A stretch of 64,000 nt of DNA from Certhia americana (lineage: Eukaryota > Chordata > Aves > Passeriformes > Certhiidae). Under the pieces are notes generated by a model. That model was not told the DNA's origin and did not search any database. It saw only the letters and a list, made by a program, of their open reading frames with translations. Position numbers and translations under genes: made by a program. Positions 49,201 through 60,699 of this stretch are shown here, one piece after another. Within the stretch, counting starts at the first letter, position 1. The number at the start of each line of letters is the position of its first letter. The stretch covers positions 14,947,286 through 15,011,285 of the forward strand of contig CM031864.1 of assembly GCA_018697195.1 (NCBI GenBank). Reading direction: 5' to 3'.

Positions 49201-52200
49201 GTCCTTGGGGCAGCAGGCCATTGAAAGAAACACTATTCTATTTGGTCTTAAAGAACATTAAAACATCAAAGCAAAATTTTGGCATGTACTATCAATTCCT
49301 AGGGTTGTATTGTTCGGGTTTTTAAAATTTTTTTTATTTAATCTTACAAATATACAGCACATTCGATGTCTCAAGCTGGAACTTTAGGAAGTTCACTATG
49401 TACGGTTAGTACTGAGATTCCCAACCATATGAATATGTTTATGAACACAGAACACTCACAGAAACTTAGAGGAGCCACATTCACAAAAACATAGGAACCA
49501 TGTGAAGTACAACACTAGGGAAGGAGCATACAGGAAACAAATCCCAAATTAAGAAGTGTTGTGGATGTCAAAGTATTTTCTTGTCTTGATTGTTTCAAGA
49601 TATTTAACTTTAGCGAGACTGTGTTTTTGAGCTGGGTTTCCCCCCACCTCCCTTCTTATTGGTCTTTTGCTCCCCTCTATAATACAATGAGAAAACCCCA
49701 AAAGCCACTGTACACAAATGTTTGAATAAGTGACTGAATCCTGTTGCCCCTCCTACTTTTTGATATAGCTGAACATTCTAAGAAAGCTGTACAGAAAATC
49801 TCAGAAAACTGCAAATCTGAATTTCTGCAGTACTCTCTTCTACTGTCATAGCTTGGACCTACCCCTTACAGAGCCTATTTATCCATATGCAACATGCCAG
49901 TCACTTTGAAAGACATTTACCAACAAAAAAACACATTCAAAATGAGCAATTACAAGACTCCGTGCAAAAAAAAAAGTTCTTCAATATGTATATAATGATT
50001 TGTGTTAATGTACAAAACAACTCACTTCATCCTTTTCATTTTTAAGTAACTGGTGCAAATTTCTGTTCTTGCTTTGCAGTTGTCTGTCTCTTTCCTGAAG
50101 CCCAACTATTTCCCTTTTAGATAATTCCAACTGTTCCTAGAAAAAGTGTTGATAGTTCAGTATCAATAAGAATTAAAAGCATAAGATTTTTTTTAAAACC
50201 CAACCAACCAAAACAAACACGCCTGTTAATCAAACTGCCAAACCACCTCACTTGAGATATGGCTTGGTATTTAACAGATATTATCCTTTACAGTTAGGAC
50301 TTTTTCAAGTCAGGATTCTGTAAGCGTATCTGTACTGTGCAAGTGAGGTGGACACTAAACCTGTATGAATTTGGAAATACCTTCACTGGAGCATTTCTGT
50401 TGAATAATCAAGGGTACAATTAACACAGATATGCAGACTGACCATAACAATGCAAATGGAACATTTCGCAAACAGAGAAGGCTAGACAGATGATCTCAGT
50501 ATAAAAAACAATGCAAAAGTAGCATTTTAGAAAGTTTTGTACACCAATAAGACTCAGACCTGAAACTGGCAGCATAAATGACAGCCAAATACAATATACA
50601 AGCTTTTCCTTCATATGCATAGTGAGGTACAAATGTGTAGATGTATTTAAGTAATGAAGCACAGTGAAGTACAGGTAACACGACAGTGGAAGTCAAGAGG
50701 ATTGCTGTATGGTATCTGAAAGAATCTATATGAGAAACCTCACAAGCAACCAAATTAAATGCCCTGGGATTCATGTAGTACTAAGAAAATTTCACTCTCT
50801 CCCCTTAAAGCTATTTATCTAGGGAAAGCAACTGGAATATTCTAGAACCTAACATTTTAGTGTTTGCATAAAAATCAGTGCAGCTACAGATCACTTTTAA
50901 CTTCATCAAAATCCTTCTACATGAATGATCAATCTCAGCAAAAGGGCTACTATGATTTTGAAAATCTACAGCAGTATTTCTCAAGGAGATAGTGACAACC
51001 AGTCCAAGTGAAAAGCAAACCTAAAAAAGCACTGAATCATACACTGAAATCTTCTCTCTTTTTTAATGTTTTATTTTCTTGACAGAATAAAGAGAAAGTC
51101 AAGTCTTTTCTAATATGACTGCACATACAAGCGCACCCAGGAACTTCCAATATATCAGCTACTCCACAGGGACTGGCCTTGAGCATGTGTTTATCCTGTG
51201 ATAAAATGAAGCTTAGTAATTTGTGGTTTGACAACAGTTTCTTAGCAATTCTTACAAAGAGACTTTGTAGTTGGACATTCAAGAAATCCAACAACAAAAA
51301 AATCACATGGGAAAATCTAATGATATGGAAAAAAAACTAATAAAAATCCTGCTCTAGCAGAGTTATCTGTGCTTTTACTTGTTACAGTTACATTGGGAAT
51401 TTATCTTTCAGAGCTGGGCATACCGTTTTAAGCAGTACTAACTGACAGGAACTGAAGTGTTTATTTTCACCCAAAGTGTACATTTACACTCCCAATTCAA
51501 ACCATCTTCCCCCTTCCTTGATTAAGGAGGCTGAATTCTAATTAATTAGAAGTTCTCCTATTAACTCATGTTTAATTAACTTAAAGGCATCTTCATTTGG
51601 AAAAAAAATACTTCCAAAACCCCCAAAATACATGCAAAAATACAACTGCAAATTACTACTGGGTAGGAAAAAAAAAAAAAACCAAAGGAGGACTTGCTGT
51701 TAAGGATGTAGAGAGCTACATAATTCTAGTGGAATCATCTTGTTTTCTACCTTTAACTTAGCATAGCAGTTCTGTAAGTGATCCATATCACTTCCCAGTT
51801 TCAGATGCTGCATTTCTACTTCCTCCTGAGCTCGAAGGTTCTTGTGCTGCAGTGCAAGCAATTCATTCAAACAATTTATGATAGATACTAAATTTATTTC
51901 TTTTCCTTTGGACTCCGCATAAATAGAAGGAAAGCCCAATGTTGTTAATTCCTGGTAAAAGACAAGGGGGGAGGGAGGGAAAATGAGATCAATAACTGGA
52001 TCAACCTCCCACCCTTCTCCAAAAGACAGAAACAGAATCAGGTGAAATCCTGTAAGAAGGGAAAAACTTGAATCTTACTTCCCACCAACTTCAGCTTCTG
52101 GGCACTAAGAAAGAAGCCTTCTTAATCCAGTCAACCTTTCTTACCACAACCGATTGTGTGCAGGTGACAATCTCCAATAAATAAAGATCTGGCTTACCCT

Positions 52201-53100
52201 ATCAATATAGGATATACTCTGGTCAAGATTCTCTTCTGTGCAGAAGGCACTGAAAAAGCTGTGCATGTTTTTGGATGAAGGCAGTGACAAGCGTAGCACT
52301 TGTGAGTTCATGCTTGCAGGAGATCTCTTCCTTTCTGAGGTATATGGAAATATATTTTTGCTATCTAAAAGTTAAACATTAAAAAGAAAACGGCTATTAT
52401 TTTAGCACATCACATAAAATGACACCCTTACGTACTCAAGTTATTGTTTACAGAAATTTAGATTCCAAAGCTCAGAATTTGACCTAGAATGATGTTAAAT
52501 GATTCACTATATATATATATATATATAAAAAACTTCCACTGAAGAATTAGACTCAGCAACACTTTGAAATGTTGTACCTTTCAAATTTTACTCATCCACC
52601 AAGAAAAAACTGACTACACTTCCTTTTTACTGACTTGCTACAACACAGGTGAAAGAGACGTGTATTCAGTAAAAATCTTATAGAACATATGATATTATTA
52701 TACTTATTTAGTGTATGCTGTAATTTACTCTTCCACTAAGCAAGAAAACATTTACTCTTAAAAAATTTGTAACCAATTTAAGAAGAAAAGAAGACCTTCA
52801 AGATGAAATCTTTGTAAAACACAAGAAATCTTTGATAGGTGCGATTACAAAAAATAAAATGATACTGCAAGTTCTTAAACTTTCCATACACATATAAGCA
52901 CAGTATTTTACATTAGCATTTCTGTAAGGACTCAGTCTAAGACACAACACTGTTTGCATTATATGTTATGCACAAAACTCCAGTCTCTCTCTTTAGCTGC
53001 TATAACCTCACTGGTAAAATCAGCAAATGAGCTAAATTCAAAATATTCCCAGTTTACCTGATGATAGCACCGGCACAGTAATAGCCTTCCAATCTCCCAT
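40287..53100 (-). CDS. SSX2IP: SSX2IP (ADIP/Msd1-like) centrosome and junction protein
   Basis: Coiled-coil scaffold that binds afadin and alpha-actinin at adherens junctions and supports centrosome maturation and microtubule anchoring. Coding exons in order: 53058-53100, 52198-52364, 51751-51951, 50026-50136, 48641-48776, 46907-46982, 46658-46829, 45713-45863, 44382-44518, 43806-43973, 41638-41731, 40623-40743, 40287-40437. They total 1728 nt (575 residues plus stop) with all phases consistent. The start [14 protein letters not shown] matches the human N-terminus. Landmarks include [67 protein letters not shown] and [19 protein letters not shown]. The protein is shorter than human (614 residues), the difference lying in the divergent C-terminal tail, which ends in HMEQLP. 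The donor of exon 41638-41731 is weak and was chosen because the stronger GTATTT nearby would cause an in-frame stop. Confidence 0.92.
40826..40846 (+). repeat. poly-A tract in an SSX2IP intron
   Basis: A run of 21 A followed by an A-rich stretch to about 40890. No retrogene or LINE body was recognised beside it. Confidence 0.9.
42630..42890 (-). mobile_element. ancient amniote CR1/L3-like LINE remnant in an SSX2IP intron
   Basis: The plus strand contains ctgggtcagacaggttgg, tctgtctccaacagtggcc and cccattcccaaaagcc, with ccccttgtgcccc further on. This series of words resembles the reverse complement of an old CR1-like LINE 3' region common in turtles, crocodilians and birds. The order fits while spacing and sequence are heavily decayed. 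Family naming is from memory. Confidence 0.5.
42988..43254 (-). other. unassigned 88-codon ORF inside an SSX2IP intron
   Basis: Lies in the intron between SSX2IP exons 43806-43973 and 41638-41731, on the gene's own strand. It begins with a non-ATG codon (TTG) and stays open upstream to the TGA at 43270-43272. Its product has protein-like composition (for example [16 protein letters not shown] and [18 protein letters not shown]), without the low-complexity look of the surrounding spurious ORFs. It cannot be part of normal SSX2IP, because the flanking exons join as RLGLE-RKAFEE. I do not recognise the family. It may be a pseudogene or element fragment. Confidence 0.3.
48372..48386 (+). repeat. 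poly-C tract followed by A8
   Basis: Fifteen consecutive C then eight A in an SSX2IP intron. Long C runs are unusual and prone to length error in sequencing. Confidence 0.9.
52508..52527 (+). repeat. (TA)10 microsatellite
   Basis: Ten TA units in the SSX2IP intron just upstream of exon 52198-52364. Confidence 0.9.
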
Positions 53101-53191
53101 AGCAACAGAGACAGGCTGGGTACCTGAGCAACTGGTTCAGCAGCAAAGTATTTAGTACAATTCCTGTCAACGTGTGTTACGTAGGCATCTC
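53058..53191 (-). other. SSX2IP: SSX2IP exon 2 with the start codon
   Basis: This exon carries 91 bases of 5' UTR (53101-53191) and the first 43 coding bases. The acceptor TTTTAG and donor GTAAAC are both clear. There is no in-frame upstream ATG continuing into the coding sequence. Confidence 0.8.
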
Positions 53192-56100
53192 CTAAAATAG
53201 CAAGAGCATTTTAGATTAACAAAAGCAGCTAATACAGCTAGAAGGTTAAAGAAGGCACAGGAGAGTGACTACTGAACTTGAACCACGTGAAATTTTTCTA
53301 CTTCTTTACACTAAATTTGGAACACAGTAATAATGGCAAATAGTATACTATAAAAATGATGCATCTATCTATATTTAGCCTTAACTGTCGTGCAAACCAT
53401 TAACTAAAGCCAAAATGCCATGCACACATGAAAATAAAGACTGATACTGTAGATAACTAGTTGTTTCTGTTGAAGTACATCAGAGAAAACAGAGCAAACC
53501 AAGTATTTTTTCCCTGCCATAAATAACGGAAGCAATTTTATTACCATCAACTTATATGAAGTTCAAACATATGTCTGTCTAAATGGGATTGTTACTTAAA
53601 GAGATGTACTACAAAGCCTCTAGAGAGAATATACTGGCAGAGGGCAAAGGAATTTTTAATAAATATTTAACCATTTAAATTAACTTCTGCACTTAGTAAT
53701 ATTGCTCTTCCCTAGCAAATTGATTGCTTCCTTGCAGAAACTCCAAAATTATTGAAAGAAACGAAGCCTTACTCTGTTGGCACAGCCACTCAGTACAGCA
53801 CTGTCCCTCTGGAACCCAAAGAGAAGCCACTCACTCAAAAGAAAGAACAAACTGATTGTCCCCTCACCCCACCTCCACTGCACAGTAAGAAGGCACATAA
53901 TAGCATTAGTTATCTCTCACTGCTGGAAACTTTAATCCAGCTTGGATGCTAAAGATTTGGACAGCACAACCCATCAGCTGTTACAGGAACAATGATACTA
54001 CAGGGAAACAAACTTTCCACCTAACAGAAAAGAAGGCCCCTTTGTTTCAACCAACACTTTGGAACAAAGTCTAAAATCTGTTTCAAATGGATTCAGTACA
54101 TTTTAGAGCATAGGGATGTTCTTGCCTAACCCCTTGCTAATGTTCTAATAAACACACTTTGGCTAAGCAACTCCTAAACTTCTGAGATCAAAACCTTGTA
54201 TTTTTATCACTGTAGAAAAAAATATCACTTCAGTGGTGAAAGAAGGGAAGGGAGGGGGGGAGTGTTTTGTTATCCCTGAGGTCTCTTGAGAACACAGAGA
54301 CAGTAAAAATCCTTATCAAATGATAAAGCACAAAAGACAGTGTCCAAAGAAACACCAAGTTTTCAAGAGATCATACTGGTGCACAGTCATGTAACAGAAT
54401 GCTCAGCACTAAAAATAAACCCTAAATAATTATCCAGCTGGATGAACATTTCTACAGGTTCATAAATGTACATGGGAAAAAAGGTAAACAGTTATTCCTC
54501 ACATGAGTTTAATTTAGTAGCTCCTGAAAACTTTAGTATCAGAAAGTACACATAAGGCAGCAAGAAAACACAATCAATGTAGTGATCTAGTTGATGTTCT
54601 TGTTAAAGAAATGGTTTGTTCCGTTTTTCTCTCTACAATTGATTTATGGATATTTTTCCTCTTTTTTTCCCCTGTAAAGGCAAGATGTTCACAAATTAAC
54701 TAGACAACAGCACTTTTAAAATGGAATTTGAAGTCAGTAAGTTAAGAGGACACACTTCTTACATGCTACTTTCATTTCTGCTAGATCCATCAGATAGATA
54801 AATGCACAAACAAGAGAAAAAGGCAGCAAATTAAGGTACAAATATGTTTCCGTAACTGACATCACAGCCCTGCAAACTATTAACATTCCTCAAAAGATTA
54901 TTAAGAGCCTCAAGACAAATTCTGTCAAGGACTGTTGCAAAGTTCACAAAAACACCTCTCATTTTAGATATGCTGCTACTTCCAAACAAACTGCCTTTTA
55001 TTCTTTAAGAGACTGCACCCACACTCACTGAACATATAGCATTATCACCCCCCAGGTTGACAATTATCTCTGCACTGACAATACCATTCTGACACAGCAT
55101 CTGTCACCCTAAACAATGTCTGACTGGAAGCAGGACTAATCCAGGTGTAGGAATGCAATGACTCTCTAAATTTGCAGCCTGCAAGTCACACACAGATTCA
55201 TTCAGAGCAGATGCTTTGGCAAGACTTCCCTGTACAAAGGGATTTGTTATAGTTATTTCCCTACCAGGTTCAATGACTTGCCCAAAAACCTGCAACCACC
55301 CACTGCTTTCTAGAGCTAACTGCACCAATTGGCAGCATCACTTCCTCTCCCAAACAAGAAATTCCTGGAGACAAAGATATGGATGGAATGTGCAAAAATG
55401 AGCTTCTGGGACCCAATTTCAAAAGTGTGAATACAAGAGCAGAGCCATCTCACTAAAAAAGACATCTGGTATCAAACAAGTAGACCCCAAAATCCACCCC
55501 ACTAAAATCACAAAGAGTTCGATTAATACCAAGGAAGTAGCAATCAAACCAAGGCATTTAAGTGCTAGCTGGAACAAGTGAAGTACAAAAACCTCAAGGA
55601 ACTTTAAAAAAAATAGCACTGTCACGGTAATAACATACTAGAACTTTTTGAAAGCCACCTTGGGAATTTTTGGACAAAAAGCTACAGAAATATTTCCAGA
55701 AACTATTAGGTAATTCACTAATAAATACATCTTTCTTTCCAAGAACATGATTAAAATTCAAAATTAGTATATTTCATAAGCCCAAAGAGCTGAAAGAAGC
55801 TGTTCAGAAAATTACTGTTGTATTTTGGGGGACAGGAAAGTACTGACAATAAGCGTGCCAAGATTTAAAACAAATCTGATTAAGCAAGCCTGAGTTCAGG
55901 CCATATAAAAGTCTGAAAATCATAAGCAGCAAGAAGTAGAATTATAAACTTAACACAATACAGCCACTTAAAATTTCTAAATATTCTGTTTAAACTTCAA
56001 AAGAAGCAGTTGTAACTGGTCTGTAAAACAAACAATCAGCAGAGAATTGTTACGGTGCTGTGATCATATTGCACCACCTGGCCATTCCTAACCCAGACAG

Positions 56101-59100
56101 GGTGTGACAAGTGGAAAATGCAGTATCTGCTAACCCAGAGAACTTCTACACACACACACACACACCCCAAGGTAGGGAGGATAGGGAAAGGCACCTCTGG
56201 AGAGGTGCAATGTCTCAGAAGAAAGTTTGAAGAGTCAGCATCAACCAGAAATTGTTTAACATTCCCTCTCTGTGTATTTCAGATACTACAACTTGTGACA
56301 TGCATGTGTTTCAACCTGTGAAATTGCGGGGGTACTTAACATTTACTTGAAGACCAGTGTGATTTGTTTTCTACTAAAATACCCAAAGGGAGCCATGGAG
56401 CTGTTAAAGCTTTTTACATTTGTCTAGTAATCCGCAGATGTCTCACAGATGGCTTTTATCTGGATTGACAAAAAGACACAAAAGTCTAGGTAAACTTAGG
56501 GTACACCCTAGACATGACACTGTAGGTTTACAAATACATCCCTGATAATGTCATGACATATACTTGCTTTAATTCATGTAATCACCTTGAATGACCCTGC
56601 ATTTCCTCCCTAGAGCTGTGACATTTATGGTCTCACTACAGAATTCCTAATAACAGTTAATCATTAGCACTAATATATATTATTATATCCAGTGATAACA
56701 GTAAAAAGAATACCTTCCTCTAAAAATCTATTACAGTTTTAGTGACCTTTATTTAATATTGCAATTTTAATGATGACTTTCTTTAATGAGACCAGATTTT
56801 TCTTCCCACACTTGCCACAATTGTGGCAATTTAATCATTAACCTATTAGCTTCAAAATGAGGATGAAGAAACCCCTCAACTTATCCACATTCCATAGATA
56901 CTTTAGGTAACACCAGATTTTCAGCTGAATTTCCCAGTATTGTCAAAAGCAACATGAAAAATCAAGTCAAACCACCCAGCCTGTTGTATGAAGTCTCTGT
57001 TCATTCCAAATGCATCATACTCAAAAATCCCAGTTACATTTCTCCCCTCCATCTTACTTCAACAAACATGAAAACAAAATTACCAAGGGTTTTAAGAAAA
57101 TAAATATTCAATCTTCTCCACACATATAATTACCCAAGAATATACTCTTACCTCTGATAAAATTCAGTGTTCAATGTCTGTTCTGTCATGGTCTTTGCCT
57201 CAAACACTCAGGTTACAAGGAATATAATCTGATATACTACCTCAAGATTCAACTCTACATGCTATGTACACAGATGACTGAAATTCTGTTAACTGAAAAA
57301 ACTGAAACACAAGGAAACATTCTATCTGGCTCCCAAATTCCTACCCCATTTTGAAGTAACACAATGGATTTCACATTAGCATTTTCCTATCACTAAACAA
57401 TAACTCTATTGTTAATCTTCAAAACTGCATTTCTCCCTTTGCATTCACAAACCACTTACTATATGTAGCTGGTGCAGAACATTCTGTTATCAAATCTCCC
57501 TCCCTATGTTACAGACAAGAGAACCTCAGAAACCATCTTCGGCATGTCCTCCTCTTCGTCCTGAGGTCAGCTTTAGCCAAATTTTACAGCTGCCTGTCTC
57601 TGCAAGCAGATAACTTTTTAAAAGAAAAGCAAACCACTACCTTACTAGTTCCTAAAGTTGGTGAGGTATTTACTGGGCAGAGCCAGAACTAGTACTCCAG
57701 ATATCAGAAACTAGGAAACTTACATGTTTCAGTAGCATACAACCTGAAAGTTAAATCAGGCATGGAATGCAAGAAGATAACTACATAATTTCTCTAGAGA
57801 TTACTAGGGAATTCGAGGAATAATTCTTCTGTAAACTCTAGGTCTCTGTTAATCAAAACAAGTCACAGAAAAGACTTGACAACTCTAAACAAATGGGACT
57901 GGTGAAGTGTCAGCATACCTTCCGTGGAAGGAAGGAATACTAACAAGTCTGCCACAGTGCTCTGGAAGATGGAATCACCCAACACACCTGGGCAAGGCAA
58001 CATAATGGGATTTTCAAAAAGCCTTTCACAATGTTCCCTCCCAAAGCTCTTAAATTAAGATGTTAAGAAATTTATTAATGACAGATTATAAATGGAAAAG
58101 TGCAAAGTTTAGGAACAAGTTACAAAAAGGTGAGCAAAATGTATGAAAGTCGCAAAGAGACAAAATTAGAGTCCCAAAGGGGTTGGTACAGGCAGTTCTC
58201 TTGATCAGTAAATTTTAAAAAGGTGATGAACACAGGATATACTCATGTACTATACAGAGTTATTCATAAACATAAACACAGGTTGAATGAAAACTGCAGA
58301 AGGTTGTCCTCACACCGAGCAAATGGAAGATAAAAATCAGCAGCCGAAATTCCTTGTTCATAAACACTAACACAATGAAAAAGACAACTCTGCTATGCAC
58401 TTAAACCAACAGACTCTAGGCATTATCATGCAGGAAGAGATTCTGAGCCCCTATGATTAGTCCTCTGGAAATAACAGCTCCCAGGCAGTTAACAGAACCC
58501 CAGAGCAGAGGACAGAAGAGACCACCACAGTGTCTCCCGATGACTACTAAGCTGCTCTACCTTAAATATTTCAGAGGTACAAACAACCTTCCCTGTGAAA
58601 AAAAGGCAGAATATACCTGAATATGGTGCAAGAAAGGTCAAGCAACGATTTCATACAAGAAATTAATAAGCTGGGACTTTTCAACTATAAGAGGAAACAG
58701 CTGGAGAAAGAGGACAACATACAGAAAACAAATATTCTTTGCCTCTTTTAACACAGCAGTTAGAAAGAAAGCAATGAAACATTCAGTGCAAGAGCTGGGA
58801 AATAGGGCATGTTTTCCAAATAAAACACAATTAAACTGTGGACTTGCATCACCATGAGGTGCTGTGAATGTTCAATATAAAAACTGCCTACAATTTTTCA
58901 AAAACATCCATCAGCATCTATTACATTTTAAAAGACATATACAGTTTCTGCTCAGAAATGCTTCAACTCTGGACTGCAGCATCTTGGGAGGATACACAGA
59001 TAAAAGCATTGCTGTACAACCAGACTATACTTAACATCTTTTCCTTAGCATCCTCTGCCAGCTCCAGAACTAAGATACTGAGCCCCATGAGCCTGGTGTT

Positions 59101-59640
59101 ACCCTCTCTGTGATCTTTCCGGTCCAAATTATAACTGATATTAGTAACACAGCTTTCTGCTCCCATCCTCCCTCCCAAAAAAAAACCCTAGAAAACAACA
59201 TCTTCCTCCATAAACACCTATAATCTGAAATCCCCATTCATTTTAATCAAATCATTTCTCTAGGTCCCCTTTCTGAGTCCATTATAAAAAATTACCTAAT
59301 ACGTTCACTTTTTACTTCGAATACCTCTTATTTTAAGACATTGCCCTGAAATTCCTATCATACCTTGGCAGCCTATGGAGCTCTGCTTAACTATTTCACT
59401 CAGCAGTGCTAGCAGCAGAGCATTCTACATAATCTGGGGATGCAGGAACACTACAAACTAGTGTCACGTTACAATTTGCTCTTCAAATTCAAAGTAGCTT
59501 TGCCGCATATTAATAACATTTTAAATAACGCTTAAAAAAACGCCCAAGTCACTTACGAAACCTGTACTCTTACATCACGTGAGCCGCCAGCTCAGCCCGA
59601 GCAGTCACAAATTCCCTGACTCAGTAGAAAGCTTTACGGC
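53192..59640 (-). other. SSX2IP: SSX2IP intron 1
   Basis: About 6.5-7 kb between the start-codon exon and the CpG-island first exon. It is AT-rich, with no coding segment recognised. It includes an (AC)9 microsatellite at 56148-56165 and scattered short homopolymers. Confidence 0.6.
56148..56165 (+). repeat. (AC)9 microsatellite
   Basis: Nine AC units inside SSX2IP intron 1. Confidence 0.88.
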
Positions 59641-60290
59641 TCTCACCTCCGAGCATCTGCCGCTTGAGGCTTCCCGGGGGCAGCAAACGCTGGGCCTTAC
59701 AGCGCCGGGGGAGCGCCCAGCCCCGCCGCGGCTCTCCCTCGTCCCCAACGATCAGCCGGAGCCTGAGAGAACGGAGCACATGTCAGGAGCCACAACCAGC
59801 CCGGGCCCTCCCCCGGCCCGGGGCAAGCCCAGATACGGGAGCGCCACAACCCCCGTGCTCAGCAGGAGAGGAGAGTAGAGCCGAGCCCAGCCCAGCCCAG
59901 CCCAGCCCAGCCGGTACCGCCGCCTCCCCCGCGCCCCACCGGCGGCCGCCGTTACCCGCCGCGCCCAACGCCCCGCCCGTGACGGGGCGGAGAAGCCCGC
60001 ACACCCCCCACCTGCTGCGGCCGCAGGGAGGAGGAGGAGAAGGGAAGCGGCTCCCGAGCGAGCCCCGCGGCCGGAGCAGCCCTGGCCGGGCCCCGCGGGG
60101 TTAAACCCGCGCCGCGCCCCGCCCCGCCCCGCCGCCATTGGCCGGGCGGTTGCCGGGAGACCTTTAACGGCACCTGCCGCGCCCGAGGGCGGCCCACAGC
60201 GGCCCGGCCGCGCCTCCCACACCTGCCCCCGGCCACGGCCCCCGCGCCGCAGGCCCGGCTCCTGTGTCCCTTTAAACCCGGCCCCCTTGT
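59640..60290 (-). promoter_or_regulatory. SSX2IP: CpG-island promoter and probable first exon of SSX2IP
   Basis: GC content and CpG frequency rise sharply against AT-rich flanks, and no TATA box is obvious, as for a housekeeping promoter. Strong minus-strand donors that could end a non-coding exon 1 include CAG|GTGGGG with the exon edge at 60012. Others near 60170 and 60220 are possible, so the exact exon is not fixed. Several GC-box-like GGGCGG cores and a run of GGGGC repeats (about 60115-60133) are present. Confidence 0.75.
59884..59912 (+). repeat. CCCAG pentanucleotide tandem repeat
   Basis: Five consecutive CCCAG units within the CpG island. Short GC-rich tandem repeats like this are common in avian promoters. 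Confidence 0.85.
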
Positions 60291-60344
60291 GCCATCGCTC
60301 TTTGCCTGTGTAAAAAAGTCACCTAGCTCCCTTCAGGAACGGGA

Positions 60345-60690
60345 GGGTGCGATAAGGTCTGCCCCGAGCCATCTCCAGGCTCCACAACCCAGCCTCTCAG
60401 CCTGAGGTGCTCCAGCTCTCTGAGCATCTTCGTGCTCTCCTCCGCACCCGCTCTCCCAGGACAGCACCGTTCTTGTGCTGAGGGCACTGGGGCTGGGTGC
60501 ACTGCTCCGGGCGGGCGCTCACGGAGCAGAGACGGAGAATCCCCTCCCTCGATCTGTTGGCCATGGCTCTTTGGATACAGCCCAGGACAGGGTTAGCTTT
60601 CTGTTTTGGCTCATGTCCAGCTCTTCATCCACAAGAACCCCCAAGTCCTCCACAGCTGCTCTCAACGGGTTCTTCTCCCAGTCCCATGTC
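60345..60690 (-). mobile_element. CR1 LINE fragment beside the SSX2IP promoter
   Basis: The plus strand reads through characteristic reverse-complement CR1 words in order: gataaggtctgccccgagcc, ccaggctccacaaccc, gaggtgctccagctctctga, catcttcgtg, ctcgatctgttggcc, cagcccaggacagggttagc, catgtccagctcttcatcc and cccccaagtcc. Similarity fades after about 60690. The fragment is 5'- and 3'-incomplete and begins within 60 bases of the CpG island edge. Confidence 0.88.
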
Positions 60691-60699
60691 ACAAAAATG

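Noticed and set aside
59752..60222. Minus-strand 156-codon ORF in the CpG island
   Set aside because: Gly/Arg/Ala-rich translation of high-GC DNA with no conserved motif; overlaps the expected promoter and 5' UTR.
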